A DNA stretch of 64,000 bases from contig NZ_CP026003.1 in assembly GCF_003086795.1 (NCBI RefSeq), positions 950,503 to 1,014,502 of the forward strand, in the 5' to 3' direction. Position 1 is the first letter of the stretch. Each line of letters begins with the position of its first letter. A program made the translations under genes and the position numbers. The notes under the pieces were generated by a model. It was not told where the DNA came from. It saw nothing but the letters and a program-made list of their open reading frames with translations, and ran no database searches. Source of the DNA: Stenotrophomonas sp. SAU14A_NAIMI4_5 (GTDB lineage: Bacteria > Pseudomonadota > Gammaproteobacteria > Xanthomonadales > Xanthomonadaceae). Positions 39,280 through 51,360 of the stretch are shown one piece after another.

Positions 39280-39891
39280 TCAGGCCAGGCCTTCGGCCTT
39301 CAGCACGGCCTGCACGCCGGCGTCGGCTTCCATGCGGGTCTTGAACGCCGCCACGTTGTCCAGGCCGACCAGGTCGACCTTGGCGGCCGCGGCCCAGCGC
39401 AGGGTGATGTAGAAGTAGGGATCGGCGAAGCTGCGGAAACCGGCCAGCCACGGCTTGTCGGCCAGCTGCTTGTCGGCGGTCTCGAACAGGCCACGCAGGC
39501 GCTTGCGCGCGGCGGCGCGGATGGCGTCGAACTGGCCTTCATCGGCGATGAACTTGGCCGGCCCGAACAGCGGCGAGAACGCCGGGTGCACGTCCGAATT
39601 GACGAAGGACAGCCAGCGGGTGGCTTCGGCGCGCTGCTGCGCACTGCCATCACCGGCCAGGCCAGCCTGCGGGAAGCTGTCGGCGATGTAGCCCATGATG
39701 GCCGCGTTCTGCAGCAGGATGAAATCGCCATCGACCAGGGCGGGCACCGCACCGGCCGGGTTGATCTTGAGGAATTCCGGACCCTTCAGGGTGTCCTTGT
39801 CCAGCAGTTCCACGTCATAGGGCTGGCCGGTCCACTGCAGGGCGATGTGGTCGGCGGTGGAACAGGCACCGGGCTTGCTGTACAGCTTCAT
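39280..39891 (-). CDS. Beta-class glutathione S-transferase
   Basis: 203 aa. Begins MKLYSKPGACSTADHIAL; PGACS carries the Cys10 typical of beta-class bacterial GSTs, and NPAGAVPALV holds the cis-Pro for glutathione binding. C-terminal all-helical domain complete. Substrate unknown; likely cytosolic detoxification or redox role. Confidence 0.93.
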   Translation of the reverse strand: MKLYSKPGACSTADHIALQWTGQPYDVELLDKDTLKGPEFLKINPAGAVPALVDGDFILLQNAAIMGYIADSFPQAGLAGDGSAQQRAEATRWLSFVNSDVHPAFSPLFGPAKFIADEGQFDAIRAAARKRLRGLFETADKQLADKPWLAGFRSFADPYFYITLRWAAAAKVDLVGLDNVAAFKTRMEADAGVQAVLKAEGLA

Positions 39892-39972
39892 GGGAACTCC
39901 AGGCGGGGCGGGAAACGCCCACTATCCCAGAGCCTGCCGGCGTGCGGCAACGCTGCCGCCGGCAACAGATCG

Positions 39973-40431
39973 TTACGACTGGCGAGGCTTGAGGTTCTGC
40001 ACCTTATAGAAGGTGTGGTCGCCGATGGTCGCCACCTGGTAGGCATTGCGCCAGTTCGGGCTGGCGATGGACAGCGCGGCGAAGTGGCTGGCGCCGGGCA
40101 CGATCTCGCGGCGTTCGCCGGCCGGCAGCGCCCAGTTGCGCTCGGCGTCGAAGGCCACGTTCATTGCCTCGCTCCAGGCCGCGTCGTTGCCCAGCTGGGT
40201 GCCGGGGGAGACGATGGTCGGGGCGAACTGCTTGCGCGCGGTGACCACCTGGCACATCGAATCACCCCACAGGCCGCTGTCGAGGCGGCGCAGTGCGACT
40301 TCGGCGACGGCCTGCTGGCCGCGCAGGGTCTGGTCGCGGGCTTCCAGGTAAACGGTGGTGCTCAAACACAATGAATCAGCGGCCGGCTGCGGCAACAACT
40401 GCGACAGCCAGAGAATCCAGGCCAGTTTCAT
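39973..40431 (-). CDS. SleB-like cell-wall hydrolase
   Basis: 152 aa with an N-terminal signal peptide (about residues 1-19). The core LCLSTTVYLEARDQTLRGQQAVAEVALRR contains the Glu of the Hydrolase_2 (SleB/CwlJ-type) family, followed by MCQVVTARKQFAPT and the GASHFAA block. Probably cleaves peptidoglycan in the periplasm. AAGGAG just upstream of the start. The 295-nt region before it is rich in stem-loops. Confidence 0.85.
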   Translation of the reverse strand: MKLAWILWLSQLLPQPAADSLCLSTTVYLEARDQTLRGQQAVAEVALRRLDSGLWGDSMCQVVTARKQFAPTIVSPGTQLGNDAAWSEAMNVAFDAERNWALPAGERREIVPGASHFAALSIASPNWRNAYQVATIGDHTFYKVQNLKPRQS

Positions 40432-40464
40432 ATAACTCCTTGCTCCGTGTGGGCCGCACCTCTG

Positions 40465-40700
40465 GATTCCCGCAGCGGGGGCTGCGGGCCGGGGTACGAC
40501 TTGGCGTCATGGGGAGGCGGCCATCGGGGCCGCCCCGTGGGCGACCCCAAAAGAAACGATCAATCCGATCGAGGGGGTCGCGCCGGCTCACCGGAAACTG
40601 GCTGGTGAGCGGAAAGTTGGCGCAAGGTAGGGGGGGATTGCCGAACGCATCCTGAATCGGCTCGCTTGACATTCAGGTTCGGGCCGGGTGACGGAAATCA
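40465..40700 (-). other. Unexplained structured intergenic region upstream of the SleB-like gene
   Basis: Read on the - strand, five consecutive stem-loops: CCTGAAT/ATTCAGG near 40651-40676; GCTCACC (40610-40604) with GGTGAGC (40592-40586); GCGACCCC (40581-40574) with GGGGTCGC (40548-40541), enclosing CGATC-ggatt-GATCG; GGCGGCC/GGCCGCC (40534-40516); CCCGCAGC-cccc-GCTGCGGG (40488-40469). It does not match a riboswitch, 6S, 4.5S, tmRNA or RNase P consensus that I know. A 98-codon - strand frame crosses it but lacks a ribosome site. It could be a leader RNA, an sRNA or a repeat. Confidence 0.35.
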
Positions 40701-40726
40701 CATTCCGTCCCCCATTCAGGCTCGAA

Positions 40727-42909
<2,183 letters not shown>

Positions 42910-43504
42910 CAACGGCCGGGCGGCCGATGCCGAACCAGCCCAGGGTGAATCCGCACAGCGGGCCGATCAGCACGGCGAAGGCCAGCGTGCCCAGGCCGAT
43001 GTTGCCGCCCAGCCACCAGCCCACCGCCAGCGCGCTGCCCTCGATGAGGGTGCGGACCTTCCAGATCGGCCAGCCGGTGCGTGCATGCAGGCCGGTCATC
43101 AGCCCATCGCGCGGACCGGGGCCGAGCCGTGCGCCGATGTACAGGCCGGTGGCCAGCGCGATCAGCAGCAGGCCGGCGCAGAACAGCAGCAGTTGCCACG
43201 CCAGGCCGACGGCGGGCGGCAGCAGCCACAGGCCGAACTGCGCGGACGGCCCGATCAGCAGCACGTTGAGCACGGTGCCCACGCCGGGCTTCTGCCGCAG
43301 TGGCAACCACAGCAGCAGCACCACCAGGCCCACCAGGTTTGTGACCAGGCCGAACGACAGCGGCGAGTGCAGGGTGATGCCCTGTGACAGCACGTCCCAC
43401 GGCGCCACGCCGATGGCTGCGCGCACCATCAGGGCAATGCCGAATCCGTACAGGAACAGGCCGGTGACAAGTTGCAGCAGGCGCAGGGGCAGGGTGGTGG
43501 GCAT

Positions 43505-44062
43505 GGGGAGTTCCGGGGGAGAGAAGATCTGTTCCCACCGTAGTCCCGCTTTGGCCATCGTTATAGATACAGATGCCAGGCAATGCGCGCGTACAGCGGT
43601 GTTGCCGCCAACGGGCCGTACCGCATCAACGGTAATGACGGGCGGGCGCGGCAGAATATCGGTCGGTGCGGAACTGAAACCACGACATCGAATGACGGTT
43701 TCACCACTTCTACGGCCGGGGGAGCGGTTCCTGTCATAAGGTTCCTCACTTCAATGGGCGCGCGCTGAATCCCGCCACGAAGCCCTTCGCAAAACCTGTC
43801 GCCTGTTCCCCTTAATCCCCTCCAAACCCTTGTCGCACGGGGGTCTTGCGGATTTTCATGATCCTGTATAGGGTTTCAACGTCGGACCGTTGGCTGGTCG
43901 GCTGCGACGCTTCACATGTTACGGGACTGTTAACATGACCTTCACCCGCCTGAGCATAATGTTCGCGGCGGTGGCGTGCTGAATCGGCTGTCGAACATCG
44001 ACGCAGTAGTGCTGGCCCATGCCTCTACCGGTTTCATACCCCCGAAATAGGAGCTGTACTCA
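43505..44062. other. Gene-free region upstream of ompA
   Basis: 558 bp without a supported gene. Contents: an inverted repeat TGAAACC (43675-43681)/GGTTTCA (43697-43703); a weak promoter-like TTGCGG (43846) and TATAGG (43867) with a 15-bp spacer; an operator-like dyad CATGTTA/TAACATG at 43915-43937; and a long A/T-poorer stretch to the AGGAG site at 44049. It probably contains the ompA promoter and a leader of 100-190 nt. Confidence 0.5.
43915..43937. promoter_or_regulatory. Operator-like inverted repeat upstream of ompA
   Basis: CATGTTA, 9-bp spacer, TAACATG, about 125 bp before the ompA start. Regulator unknown. Confidence 0.35.
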
Positions 44063-45157
44063 ATGAACAAGAAGATCCTTACTGCCGCGCTGCTGGGTGG
44101 TCTGGCTTTCGCCCAGGCTGCGTCCGCGCAGGAGTTCGATGACCGCTGGTACCTGACCGGTTCGGCCGGCTTCAACTTCCAGGACAGCGACCGTCTGACC
44201 AATGACGCTCCGTTCGTGACCCTGGGCCTGGGTAAGTTCATCAGCCCGAACTGGTCGCTGGACGGTGAGCTGAACTACCAGAACCCGAACTTCGACGCCA
44301 ACCAGGACCTGAACTGGTCGCAGTACGGCGTGTCGTTCGACGTGCGTCGCCACTTCATCCAGGAAGGCCGCGGCTGGAACCCGTACATCGTCGGTGGCCT
44401 GGGCTACCAGAAGTCGGAAGAAGAGTACGCTGCCGTCAACAATAACGGTCCGCGTGAGCGCAAGGACGGCAACCTGTCGGCCAAGCTGGGCGTCGGCCTG
44501 CAGACCACCTTCGAAAAGCGCGTTGCTGTCCGCGCCGAAGTGGCCTACCGCGCTGACTTCGACGACCAGAGCGTTGCCGCGCGCGACGAAAGCTGGTTCG
44601 GCGACGTGCTGGCTTCGGTCGGCGTCGTGATCCCGCTGGGCCCGGCCCCGGTGGCCGCTGTTGCCCCGGCTCCGGCTCCGGTTGCCCCGAGCTGCGCCGA
44701 CCTGGATGACGACGGTGACGGCGTCAACAACTGCGACGACAAGTGCCCGAACTCGCAGCCGGGTCAGACCATCGGTCCGGACGGTTGCCCGGTGCCGGTC
44801 TCGATCGACCTGAAGGGCGTGAACTTCGACTTCGACAAGTCGAACCTGCGTCCGGACGCTGTGGCCATCCTGTCGGAAGCTTCGGAAATCCTGAAGCGTT
44901 ACCCGGACCTGCGCGTTGAAGTCGCCGGTCACACCGACTCGAAGGGTACCGACGCTTACAACCAGAAGCTGTCCGAGCGTCGCGCCACCGCCGTGTACAA
45001 CTACCTGACCCAGAACGGTGTGGACGCTGGCCGTCTGCAGGGCCCGATCGGCTACGGCGAGAGCCGTCCGATTGCCCCGAACACCAACCCGGATGGTTCG
45101 GATAACCCGGAAGGTCGCGCCAAGAACCGTCGTACCGAGCTGAACGTCCAGAACTAA
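44063..45157 (+). CDS. ompA: OmpA-family outer-membrane protein
   Basis: 364 aa. Signal peptide (cut after ASA, about residue 22), N-terminal eight-strand barrel (to about residue 195), Ala/Pro linker (PVAAVAPAPAPVAP), an Asp-rich calcium-binding-like segment with cysteines (DLDDDGDGVNNCDDKCPN) and a C-terminal peptidoglycan-binding OmpA domain (FDFDKSNLRPDA, then GHTDSKGTDAYNQKLSERRA). It anchors the outer membrane to the wall. Strong codon bias like the ribosomal genes suggests high expression. Confidence 0.97.
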   Translation: MNKKILTAALLGGLAFAQAASAQEFDDRWYLTGSAGFNFQDSDRLTNDAPFVTLGLGKFISPNWSLDGELNYQNPNFDANQDLNWSQYGVSFDVRRHFIQEGRGWNPYIVGGLGYQKSEEEYAAVNNNGPRERKDGNLSAKLGVGLQTTFEKRVAVRAEVAYRADFDDQSVAARDESWFGDVLASVGVVIPLGPAPVAAVAPAPAPVAPSCADLDDDGDGVNNCDDKCPNSQPGQTIGPDGCPVPVSIDLKGVNFDFDKSNLRPDAVAILSEASEILKRYPDLRVEVAGHTDSKGTDAYNQKLSERRATAVYNYLTQNGVDAGRLQGPIGYGESRPIAPNTNPDGSDNPEGRAKNRRTELNVQN

Positions 45158-45188
45158 GTTCTGACGCTCTGCCAGTAAGACACAGCAG

Positions 45189-45220
45189 GACCCGGCTTCG
45201 GCCGGGTCTTGTTGTTTGTG
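45189..45220 (+). terminator. Terminator after ompA
   Basis: GACCCGGC-ttcg-GCCGGGTC followed by TTGTTGTTTGTG: perfect 8-bp stem, tetraloop and T-rich tail. Confidence 0.85.
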
Positions 45221-45316
45221 GGCCCAGGAAACACAGCCGTCACGCCCTCTGAACGACCGTTCGTCGGCATTTTGCCCGCAAAACCAATGAGTTGCCGTAT
45301 TCATTGAAAGTGGCGC

Positions 45317-45344
45317 TTGAAAGCTGTCGCGGCATTGCTAAACT
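45317..45344 (+). promoter_or_regulatory. Predicted promoter of the exported EFDAW-protein gene
   Basis: TTGAAA (45317-45322), 16-bp spacer, TAAACT (45339-45344). It would start the transcript about 25 bp before the chosen start codon. Confidence 0.5.
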
Positions 45345-45376
45345 CGCCGCGTCACTTCCTTTCGTGGATGCACCTC

Positions 45377-45889
45377 ATGCTGCGCTCTGCATCGGCCGCC
45401 GTCCTGGCGCTGGCCCTGGTTCCCGTCGCCCACGCGGCGGTTGATTGCTCGGTCAACACCAGCGCCTCGCCGCTGCCCCTGCCGGCCACGGCCATCGCGC
45501 CGGTGGCCGATGAGCTGTACATCCGCGGCACCCAGCTGGGCATGTCCAGCGGCGTGCTGGGCAGCAGCTACGATCCCTCGCAGTCGCTGGACCAGGTGCT
45601 GCAGCGCCTGCGCATCGATGGCTGCCAGAACATCGCCAAGGCCATTCCCAGCGCACCGGCGGTGAAGCCGAACGATCCGGCGGCCTACAAGCCGCAGACC
45701 GAGTTCGACAACACGCCGTGGCGCTTTGACATGAGCCAGAACGGCAAGCGCATGACCGCCGAAGAGTTCGACGCCTGGATGAAGGCGCGCGGTGTGCGCG
45801 TGGTCAAGGCGCGTCCGGCGCCGGCTGCTGCCGCTGCCCCGGCTACCACCGAAGCACCGGCTGAGACCAAGCCGGGCGAGAAGAAGTAA
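45377..45889 (+). CDS. Exported protein of unknown function with EFDAW module
   Basis: 170 aa. Signal peptide (MLRSASAAVLALALVPVAHA). A middle segment with two Cys, then a module WRFDMSQNGKRMTAEEFDAW and an Ala/Pro/Lys-rich tail. The module recurs in the lipoprotein gene 0.9 kb downstream and ends like an EF-hand loop (MTAEEF), but most calcium ligands are missing. ATG 45377 is chosen at the signal peptide; ATG 45368 is also possible. 20 bp upstream of the pseudouridine synthase gene. Confidence 0.75.
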   Translation: MLRSASAAVLALALVPVAHAAVDCSVNTSASPLPLPATAIAPVADELYIRGTQLGMSSGVLGSSYDPSQSLDQVLQRLRIDGCQNIAKAIPSAPAVKPNDPAAYKPQTEFDNTPWRFDMSQNGKRMTAEEFDAWMKARGVRVVKARPAPAAAAAPATTEAPAETKPGEKK

Positions 45890-45909
45890 GCCGCGCGGGG
45901 AGCAGAGGC

Positions 45910-46719
45910 TTGCGCACGCGCCGCCCTCCTGCCACCCCCGCCGCCCGCTCCCACGCTCCGCGTGGGCGTGCGAAGCCCGCTGCCGCACCCGCCGGTGTCC
46001 GCCATGGCCTGGCGCGCGTGCTGTCCAAGGCGGGCGTCTGTTCGCGTACCGAAGCCGCGCGCTGGATCGCTGACGGTCGCGTGCGGGTGTCCGGGCGCAT
46101 CGTCCGCGATCCCGAGTTCCCGATTGCGCAGCCGGCACCGCCCATCGAAGTGGACGGCCAGCCGCTGGGCGCGCCGCAGCGCCTGTACCTGATGCTCAAC
46201 AAGCCGCGCGGTGTGGTGACCACCGCGCAGGATGAGCGTGGCCGCGACACCGTCTACCGCTGCTTCGATGGCGCCGGGCTGCCCTGGATCGCGCCCGTCG
46301 GGCGGCTGGACAAGGCCAGCGAAGGCCTGCTGCTGTTCAGCAACGACCCGCAGTGGGCCGCGCGCCTCACCGATCCGCAGACCGGGCCGGACAAGACCTA
46401 CCACGTACAGATCGACCGCCTGCCGGACGAGGCCACGCTGGCCGCGCTGCAGGCCGGCATCGACGACGAGGGCGAGTTCCTAGTCGCCCGGGCCGTGCGC
46501 GTGCTGCGCAGCGGTGACAAGACCGCATGGCTGGAGGTCGTCCTCGAAGAGGGGCGCAACCGCCATATCCGCCGCCTGTTGGCGGCCTTCGACCTGCAGG
46601 TGCTGCGCCTGGTCCGGGTTGCGATCGGCGGGCTGGCGCTCGGCGATCTCGGCAAGGGCCAGTGGCGGGTACTGGAGGTCAGCGACCAGCAGCGGCTGGG
46701 GGCCGCTGCACCGGGCTGA
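45910..46719 (+). CDS. RsuA/RluB-family pseudouridine synthase
   Basis: 269 aa. Basic N-terminal extension, S4 RNA-binding domain (LARVLSKAGVCSRTEAARWI), then catalytic GRLDKASEGLLLFSND with the nucleophilic Asp and EEGRNRHIRRLLAAF. Belongs to the RsuA/RluB/RluE/RluF group; which rRNA site it modifies cannot be told. The only plausible start is TTG 45910, with a GGGAG/AGAGG site nearby; no in-frame ATG or GTG lies before the S4 domain. Confidence 0.88.
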   Translation: MRTRRPPATPAARSHAPRGRAKPAAAPAGVRHGLARVLSKAGVCSRTEAARWIADGRVRVSGRIVRDPEFPIAQPAPPIEVDGQPLGAPQRLYLMLNKPRGVVTTAQDERGRDTVYRCFDGAGLPWIAPVGRLDKASEGLLLFSNDPQWAARLTDPQTGPDKTYHVQIDRLPDEATLAALQAGIDDEGEFLVARAVRVLRSGDKTAWLEVVLEEGRNRHIRRLLAAFDLQVLRLVRVAIGGLALGDLGKGQWRVLEVSDQQRLGAAAPG

Positions 46720-46805
46720 AGTCCGGCCCACGGCTGGCAGCCGCCGGCCACCGTTCCAGGCGTAGGGGGCGCCTGGCTTTCGATTCATTTGAACGGAGCG
46801 TGCCC

Positions 46806-47144
46806 ATGTACCCGACCCTCGACCGAACCCTGCGCTGCGCCGGCCTGTTGCTGCCGCTCGCACTGCTGACCGCCTGCGGCGGCCACAAGAAAGTGGCCAA
46901 GGCAGAAACCCCGGTGGAAACGCCGGTGGTGGAAGTGAAGACCCCGGAACTGGACGGCCGCGGCAGTTACCGCTTCATGATGAGCGACGGCGACCACAAG
47001 ATGACCGCCGATGAGTTCGATGCCTGGATGAAGGCCAACGGCATCCGCGTGGCCAAGGGCAACGCGCAGGACGCCGCCGCCAAGCCGGCGGTGGTGGTGG
47101 CCAGCAAAGACGAGCCCAAGGACAAGAAGAAAAAGAAGAAGTGA
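46806..47144 (+). CDS. Small lipoprotein with EFDAW module
   Basis: 112 aa. Lipobox LLTAC gives a predicted lipidated Cys. The module YRFMMSDGDHKMTADEFDAW is shared with the exported protein at 45377 (about 60% identical over 28 residues) and here looks like a degenerate EF-hand. It ends in a Lys run (KDKKKKKK). GGAG lies about 7 nt before ATG 46806. Function unknown. Followed by the tandem repeat array. Confidence 0.75.
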   Translation: MYPTLDRTLRCAGLLLPLALLTACGGHKKVAKAETPVETPVVEVKTPELDGRGSYRFMMSDGDHKMTADEFDAWMKANGIRVAKGNAQDAAAKPAVVVASKDEPKDKKKKKK

Positions 47145-47165
47145 CGCGCGTTGCGCGTAGCGCCG

Positions 47166-47920
47166 GTAGCGCCGGGCCATGCCCGGCGAGCGCCTAGCGC
47201 GGACGCTGTTGCTGGGGTCAGAGCCCTTTCCTGCGGAAAGGCATCCGACCCCGGGAGCTGATGCCGCTGCGCCCCGGTAGCGCCGGGCCGTGCCCGGCGA
47301 GCGCGTAGCGCGGACGCTGTTGCTGGGGTCAGAGCCCTTTCCTGCGGAAAGGGATCCGACCCCGGGAGCTGATGCCGCTGCGCCCCGGTAGCGCCGGGCC
47401 GTGCCCGGCGAGCGCGTAGCGCAGACGCTGTTGCTGGGGTCAGAGCCCTTTCCTGCGGAAAGGGATCCGACCCCGGGAGCTGATGCCGCTGCGCCCCGGT
47501 AGCGCCGGGCCATGCCCGGCGAGCGCGTAGCGCGGACGCTGTTGCTGGGGTCAGGGCCCTTTCCTGCGGAAAGGGATCCGGCCCCCGGGAGCTGATGCCG
47601 CTGCGCCCCGGTAGCGCCGGGCCGTGCCCGGCGAGCGCGTAGCGCGGACGCTGTTGCTGGGGTCAGAGCCCTTTCCTGCGGAAAGGGATCCGACCCCGGG
47701 AGCTGATGCCGCTGCGCCCCGGTAGCGCCGGGCCGTGCCCGGCGAGCGCGTAGCGCGGACGCTGTTGCTGGGGTCAGAGCCCTTTTCTGCGGAAAGGGAT
47801 CCGACCCCGGGAGCTGATGCCGCTGCGCCCCGGTAGCGCCGTGCCATGCCCGGCGAACGCCTAGCGCGGACGCTGTTGCTGGGGTCAGAGCCCTTTCCTG
47901 CGGAAAGGGATCCGACCCCG
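47166..47920. repeat. Tandem array of seven 111-bp composite repeats
   Basis: GTAG starts at 47166, 47277, 47388, 47499, 47611, 47722 and 47833 (period 111, once 112). Each unit is a SMAG palindrome (GTAGCGCCGGGCC[AG]TGCCCG), a short CGC-rich linker, a 39-bp GGGGTC palindrome and a linker GGGAGCTGATGCCGCTGCGC. Units are nearly identical; the last lacks the final linker. Because 111 is a multiple of three, long repetitive frames run through it (37-residue repeats); they are not credible proteins. It fills the gap between the lipoprotein gene and kbl. Confidence 0.95.
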
Positions 47921-47928
47921 GTGCATCA

Positions 47929-49137
<1,209 letters not shown>

Positions 49138-49332
49138 GGCGTGGGCACGGCTCAGCACGGGAAACCGCTGATTCTACCGGGCAACTGTGGCCGGGAGCCG
49201 CCTGCGGCGGGCCATCGCCATGGCCGGCACATGTTGCATCGCAATATCAAACAGGTTAAAAAACCGTGAACCGGTAGCGATTCCGCCGGCCGCGCCACCC
49301 GCCTCCCCCGCCACCGCCATCCGGAGATGCAC

Positions 49333-50028
49333 ATGAAGCCTGCCCGCAGCTGCCTCGCCCTCGCCGCCGCCCTCTGTCTCGCCCCCTTCGCCGCCAGTGC
49401 CCAGGATGAGGCCGCATCGCCGTACAGCTGGAACGTGACCGGCGTGTCCGACTACGTGTTCCGTGGCGTCTCCCAGACCGACGAAGATCCCACCCTGCAG
49501 GCCGGCTTCACTTATACCAGCCCGGTTGGCCTTTACGCCGGTGTGTGGGGGTCGGGTGTCGATTTCGGGCCGGGCGACCCGAGCGTCGAGCTGGATTACC
49601 TGATCGGCTACGGCATCGACGTCAGCGACAAGGTCAACTTCGACGTGCTGCTCAACCGCTACACCTACCCCGGTGCCAGCGAACTGAACTACAACGAGCT
49701 GATCACCACCACCACGTTTGCCGAGCAGTACAAGCTCACCGTGGCCTACACCAACGACCTGTCCGGTTCGGATACCAAGAGCTGGTATTACGCCGTCGGC
49801 GGCGAGTGGGGCCTGCCGCAGGACTTCACGCTGAGCGCCAACGTCGGCCGCACCACGCTTGAAACGGCTTACGGCAAGGATTACACCGATTTCAACGTCG
49901 GCGTGTCCCGCCAGTTCGGCATGTTCAACCTGGGCGTGGCCTACCACGGCACCGATGGCGCAGGCCGCGACAACAACGGCAAGCTGGCCGACAACCGCGT
50001 CGTGCTGACCGTCGCGATCGGCAACTGA
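49333..50028 (+). CDS. TorF-family putative porin
   Basis: 231 aa. Signal peptide ending ASAQ, then a beta-rich protein: SWNVTGVSDYVFRGVSQTDEDPTLQAGF and the C-terminal LADNRVVLTVAIGN are typical of the TorF/Gcw_chp family of outer-membrane proteins. ATG 49333 is preferred because GGAG at 49323-49326 abuts the earlier ATG 49327 but is 6 nt from this one. Substrate unknown. Sits between kbl and tdh on the opposite strand. Confidence 0.85.
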   Translation: MKPARSCLALAAALCLAPFAASAQDEAASPYSWNVTGVSDYVFRGVSQTDEDPTLQAGFTYTSPVGLYAGVWGSGVDFGPGDPSVELDYLIGYGIDVSDKVNFDVLLNRYTYPGASELNYNELITTTTFAEQYKLTVAYTNDLSGSDTKSWYYAVGGEWGLPQDFTLSANVGRTTLETAYGKDYTDFNVGVSRQFGMFNLGVAYHGTDGAGRDNNGKLADNRVVLTVAIGN

Positions 50029-50050
50029 TCCGACGCTGCTGTTGACCACG

Positions 50051-50077
50051 AAAAAGGCGCCCGATGGGCGCCTTTTT
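50051..50077. terminator. Bidirectional terminator between the porin gene and tdh
   Basis: Perfect 12-bp stem AAAAAGGCGCCC-gat-GGGCGCCTTTTT between convergent genes; works from both strands. Confidence 0.92.
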
Positions 50078-50088
50078 CTTTGCCGCAA

Positions 50089-50111
50089 CGCCGGGCATGG
50101 CCCGGCGCTAC
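50089..50111 (-). repeat. SMAG-type palindrome
   Basis: Single copy, GTAGCGCCGGGCCATGCCCG on the - strand, just after the terminator and before the tdh stop. Confidence 0.75.
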
Positions 50112-50121
50112 CGTATGCCGG

Positions 50122-51144
50122 TCAGTTCCAGCTCAACACGACCTTGCCGGCCTTGCCTTCTTCCATCAGGTCGAAGCCCTTCTGGAAATCGTCGATCGGC
50201 AGCTGGTGGGTCATCACCTTGCCCAGCGGGAAACCGGACAGCACCAGCTGGGTCATCTTGTACCAGGTCTCGTACATCTTGCGGCCGTAGATGCCCTGCA
50301 CGGTCAGGCCCTTGAAGATGATCTTGTCCCAGTCGCAGCCGGCGCCCTTGGGCATGATGCCGAGCATGGCGATCTTGCCGCCGTGGTACATGCAGTCGAG
50401 CATGTCGTTGAAGGCGCGCGGATTGCCGCTCATTTCCAGGCCCACGTCGAAGCCCTCCATGTGCAGTTCCTTCATCACGTCCTTCAGCGACTGGTTGGCA
50501 ACGTTGACCACGCGGGTGGCACCCATGTCGGCAGCCAGCTTCAGGCGGAAGTCGTTGACGTCGGTGACCACCACGTTGCGCGCACCGATGTGCTTGCAGA
50601 TGCCGGCGGCGATGATGCCGATCGGGCCTGCGCCGGTGATCAGCACGTCTTCACCGATGACGTCGAATTCCACCGCGCAGTGCGCGGCATTGCCGTACGG
50701 GTCGAAGAAGGCGGCCAGCTCGGACGGGATCTGGTCGGGGATCGGCCACAGGTTGCTGGCCGGCATCACCATGTATTCGGCGAAGGCACCGTTGACGTTG
50801 ACGCCGATGCCGACGGTGTTCGGGCACAGGTGCGGGCGGCCGCCGCGGCAGTTGCGGCAGTGGCCGCAGACGATGTGGCCTTCGGCCGAGACGCGCTGGC
50901 CGATTTCATAGCCGGTGACGGCCGAGCCGAGTTCGGCGACGCGGCCGACGAACTCATGGCCGATGGTCAGGCCCGGCTTGATGGTGCGCTGGCTCCACTC
51001 GTCCCACAGGTAGATGTGCAGGTCGGTGCCGCAGATGGCGGTCTTTTCCAGCTTGATCAGGACCTCGTTCGGACCCGGGGTCGGCACCGGAACCTCTTCG
51101 AGCCAGATGCCCTTGGCTGCTTCGCGCTTGACCAGGGCCTTCAT
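50122..51144 (-). CDS. tdh: L-threonine 3-dehydrogenase
   Basis: 340 aa zinc alcohol-dehydrogenase family enzyme: threonine + NAD to 2-amino-3-ketobutyrate, the substrate of Kbl. Catalytic zinc ligands in [11 protein letters not shown] and GHEFVG, structural zinc [18 protein letters not shown] site [14 protein letters not shown] start at the ATG giving [14 protein letters not shown], like E. coli Tdh; ATG 51159 adds five residues (MAQQT) and is possible. No strong ribosome site at either. Confidence 0.97.
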   Translation of the reverse strand: MKALVKREAAKGIWLEEVPVPTPGPNEVLIKLEKTAICGTDLHIYLWDEWSQRTIKPGLTIGHEFVGRVAELGSAVTGYEIGQRVSAEGHIVCGHCRNCRGGRPHLCPNTVGIGVNVNGAFAEYMVMPASNLWPIPDQIPSELAAFFDPYGNAAHCAVEFDVIGEDVLITGAGPIGIIAAGICKHIGARNVVVTDVNDFRLKLAADMGATRVVNVANQSLKDVMKELHMEGFDVGLEMSGNPRAFNDMLDCMYHGGKIAMLGIMPKGAGCDWDKIIFKGLTVQGIYGRKMYETWYKMTQLVLSGFPLGKVMTHQLPIDDFQKGFDLMEEGKAGKVVLSWN

Positions 51145-51246
51145 CGTTTGCTGCGCCATCGGGTGGAACTCATCAGGGGGAAAACGCGGATTATAGAGGC
51201 CCGCGCGGAATTCCCATGTTGCGCTGCGGGTGCTTTTGCGCTCCCG

Positions 51247-51270
51247 GTAGCGCCGGGCCATGCCCGGCGG
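51247..51270 (+). repeat. SMAG-type palindrome
   Basis: GTAGCGCCGGGCCATGCCCG, then GCGG, in the divergent gap between tdh and the S46 peptidase gene. Confidence 0.7.
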
Positions 51271-51360
51271 AGGGCAGTGGGTCGGCCCATGACTTCCGGG
51301 GATCGGGGCGGGGCAGGGGGCTGGGCTACACTCGGCGGTTCTTTCACCAGGGGCCGCTCG

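Noticed and set aside
40376..40672. 98-codon - strand frame upstream of the SleB-like gene
   Set aside because: No ribosome site, overlaps the SleB start in another frame; the pairing pattern fits structured RNA or repeat better than coding.
46785..47847. Two - strand frames with 37-residue repeats
   Set aside because: Created by the 111-bp tandem array (a multiple of three); no start signals and content dictated by palindromes.
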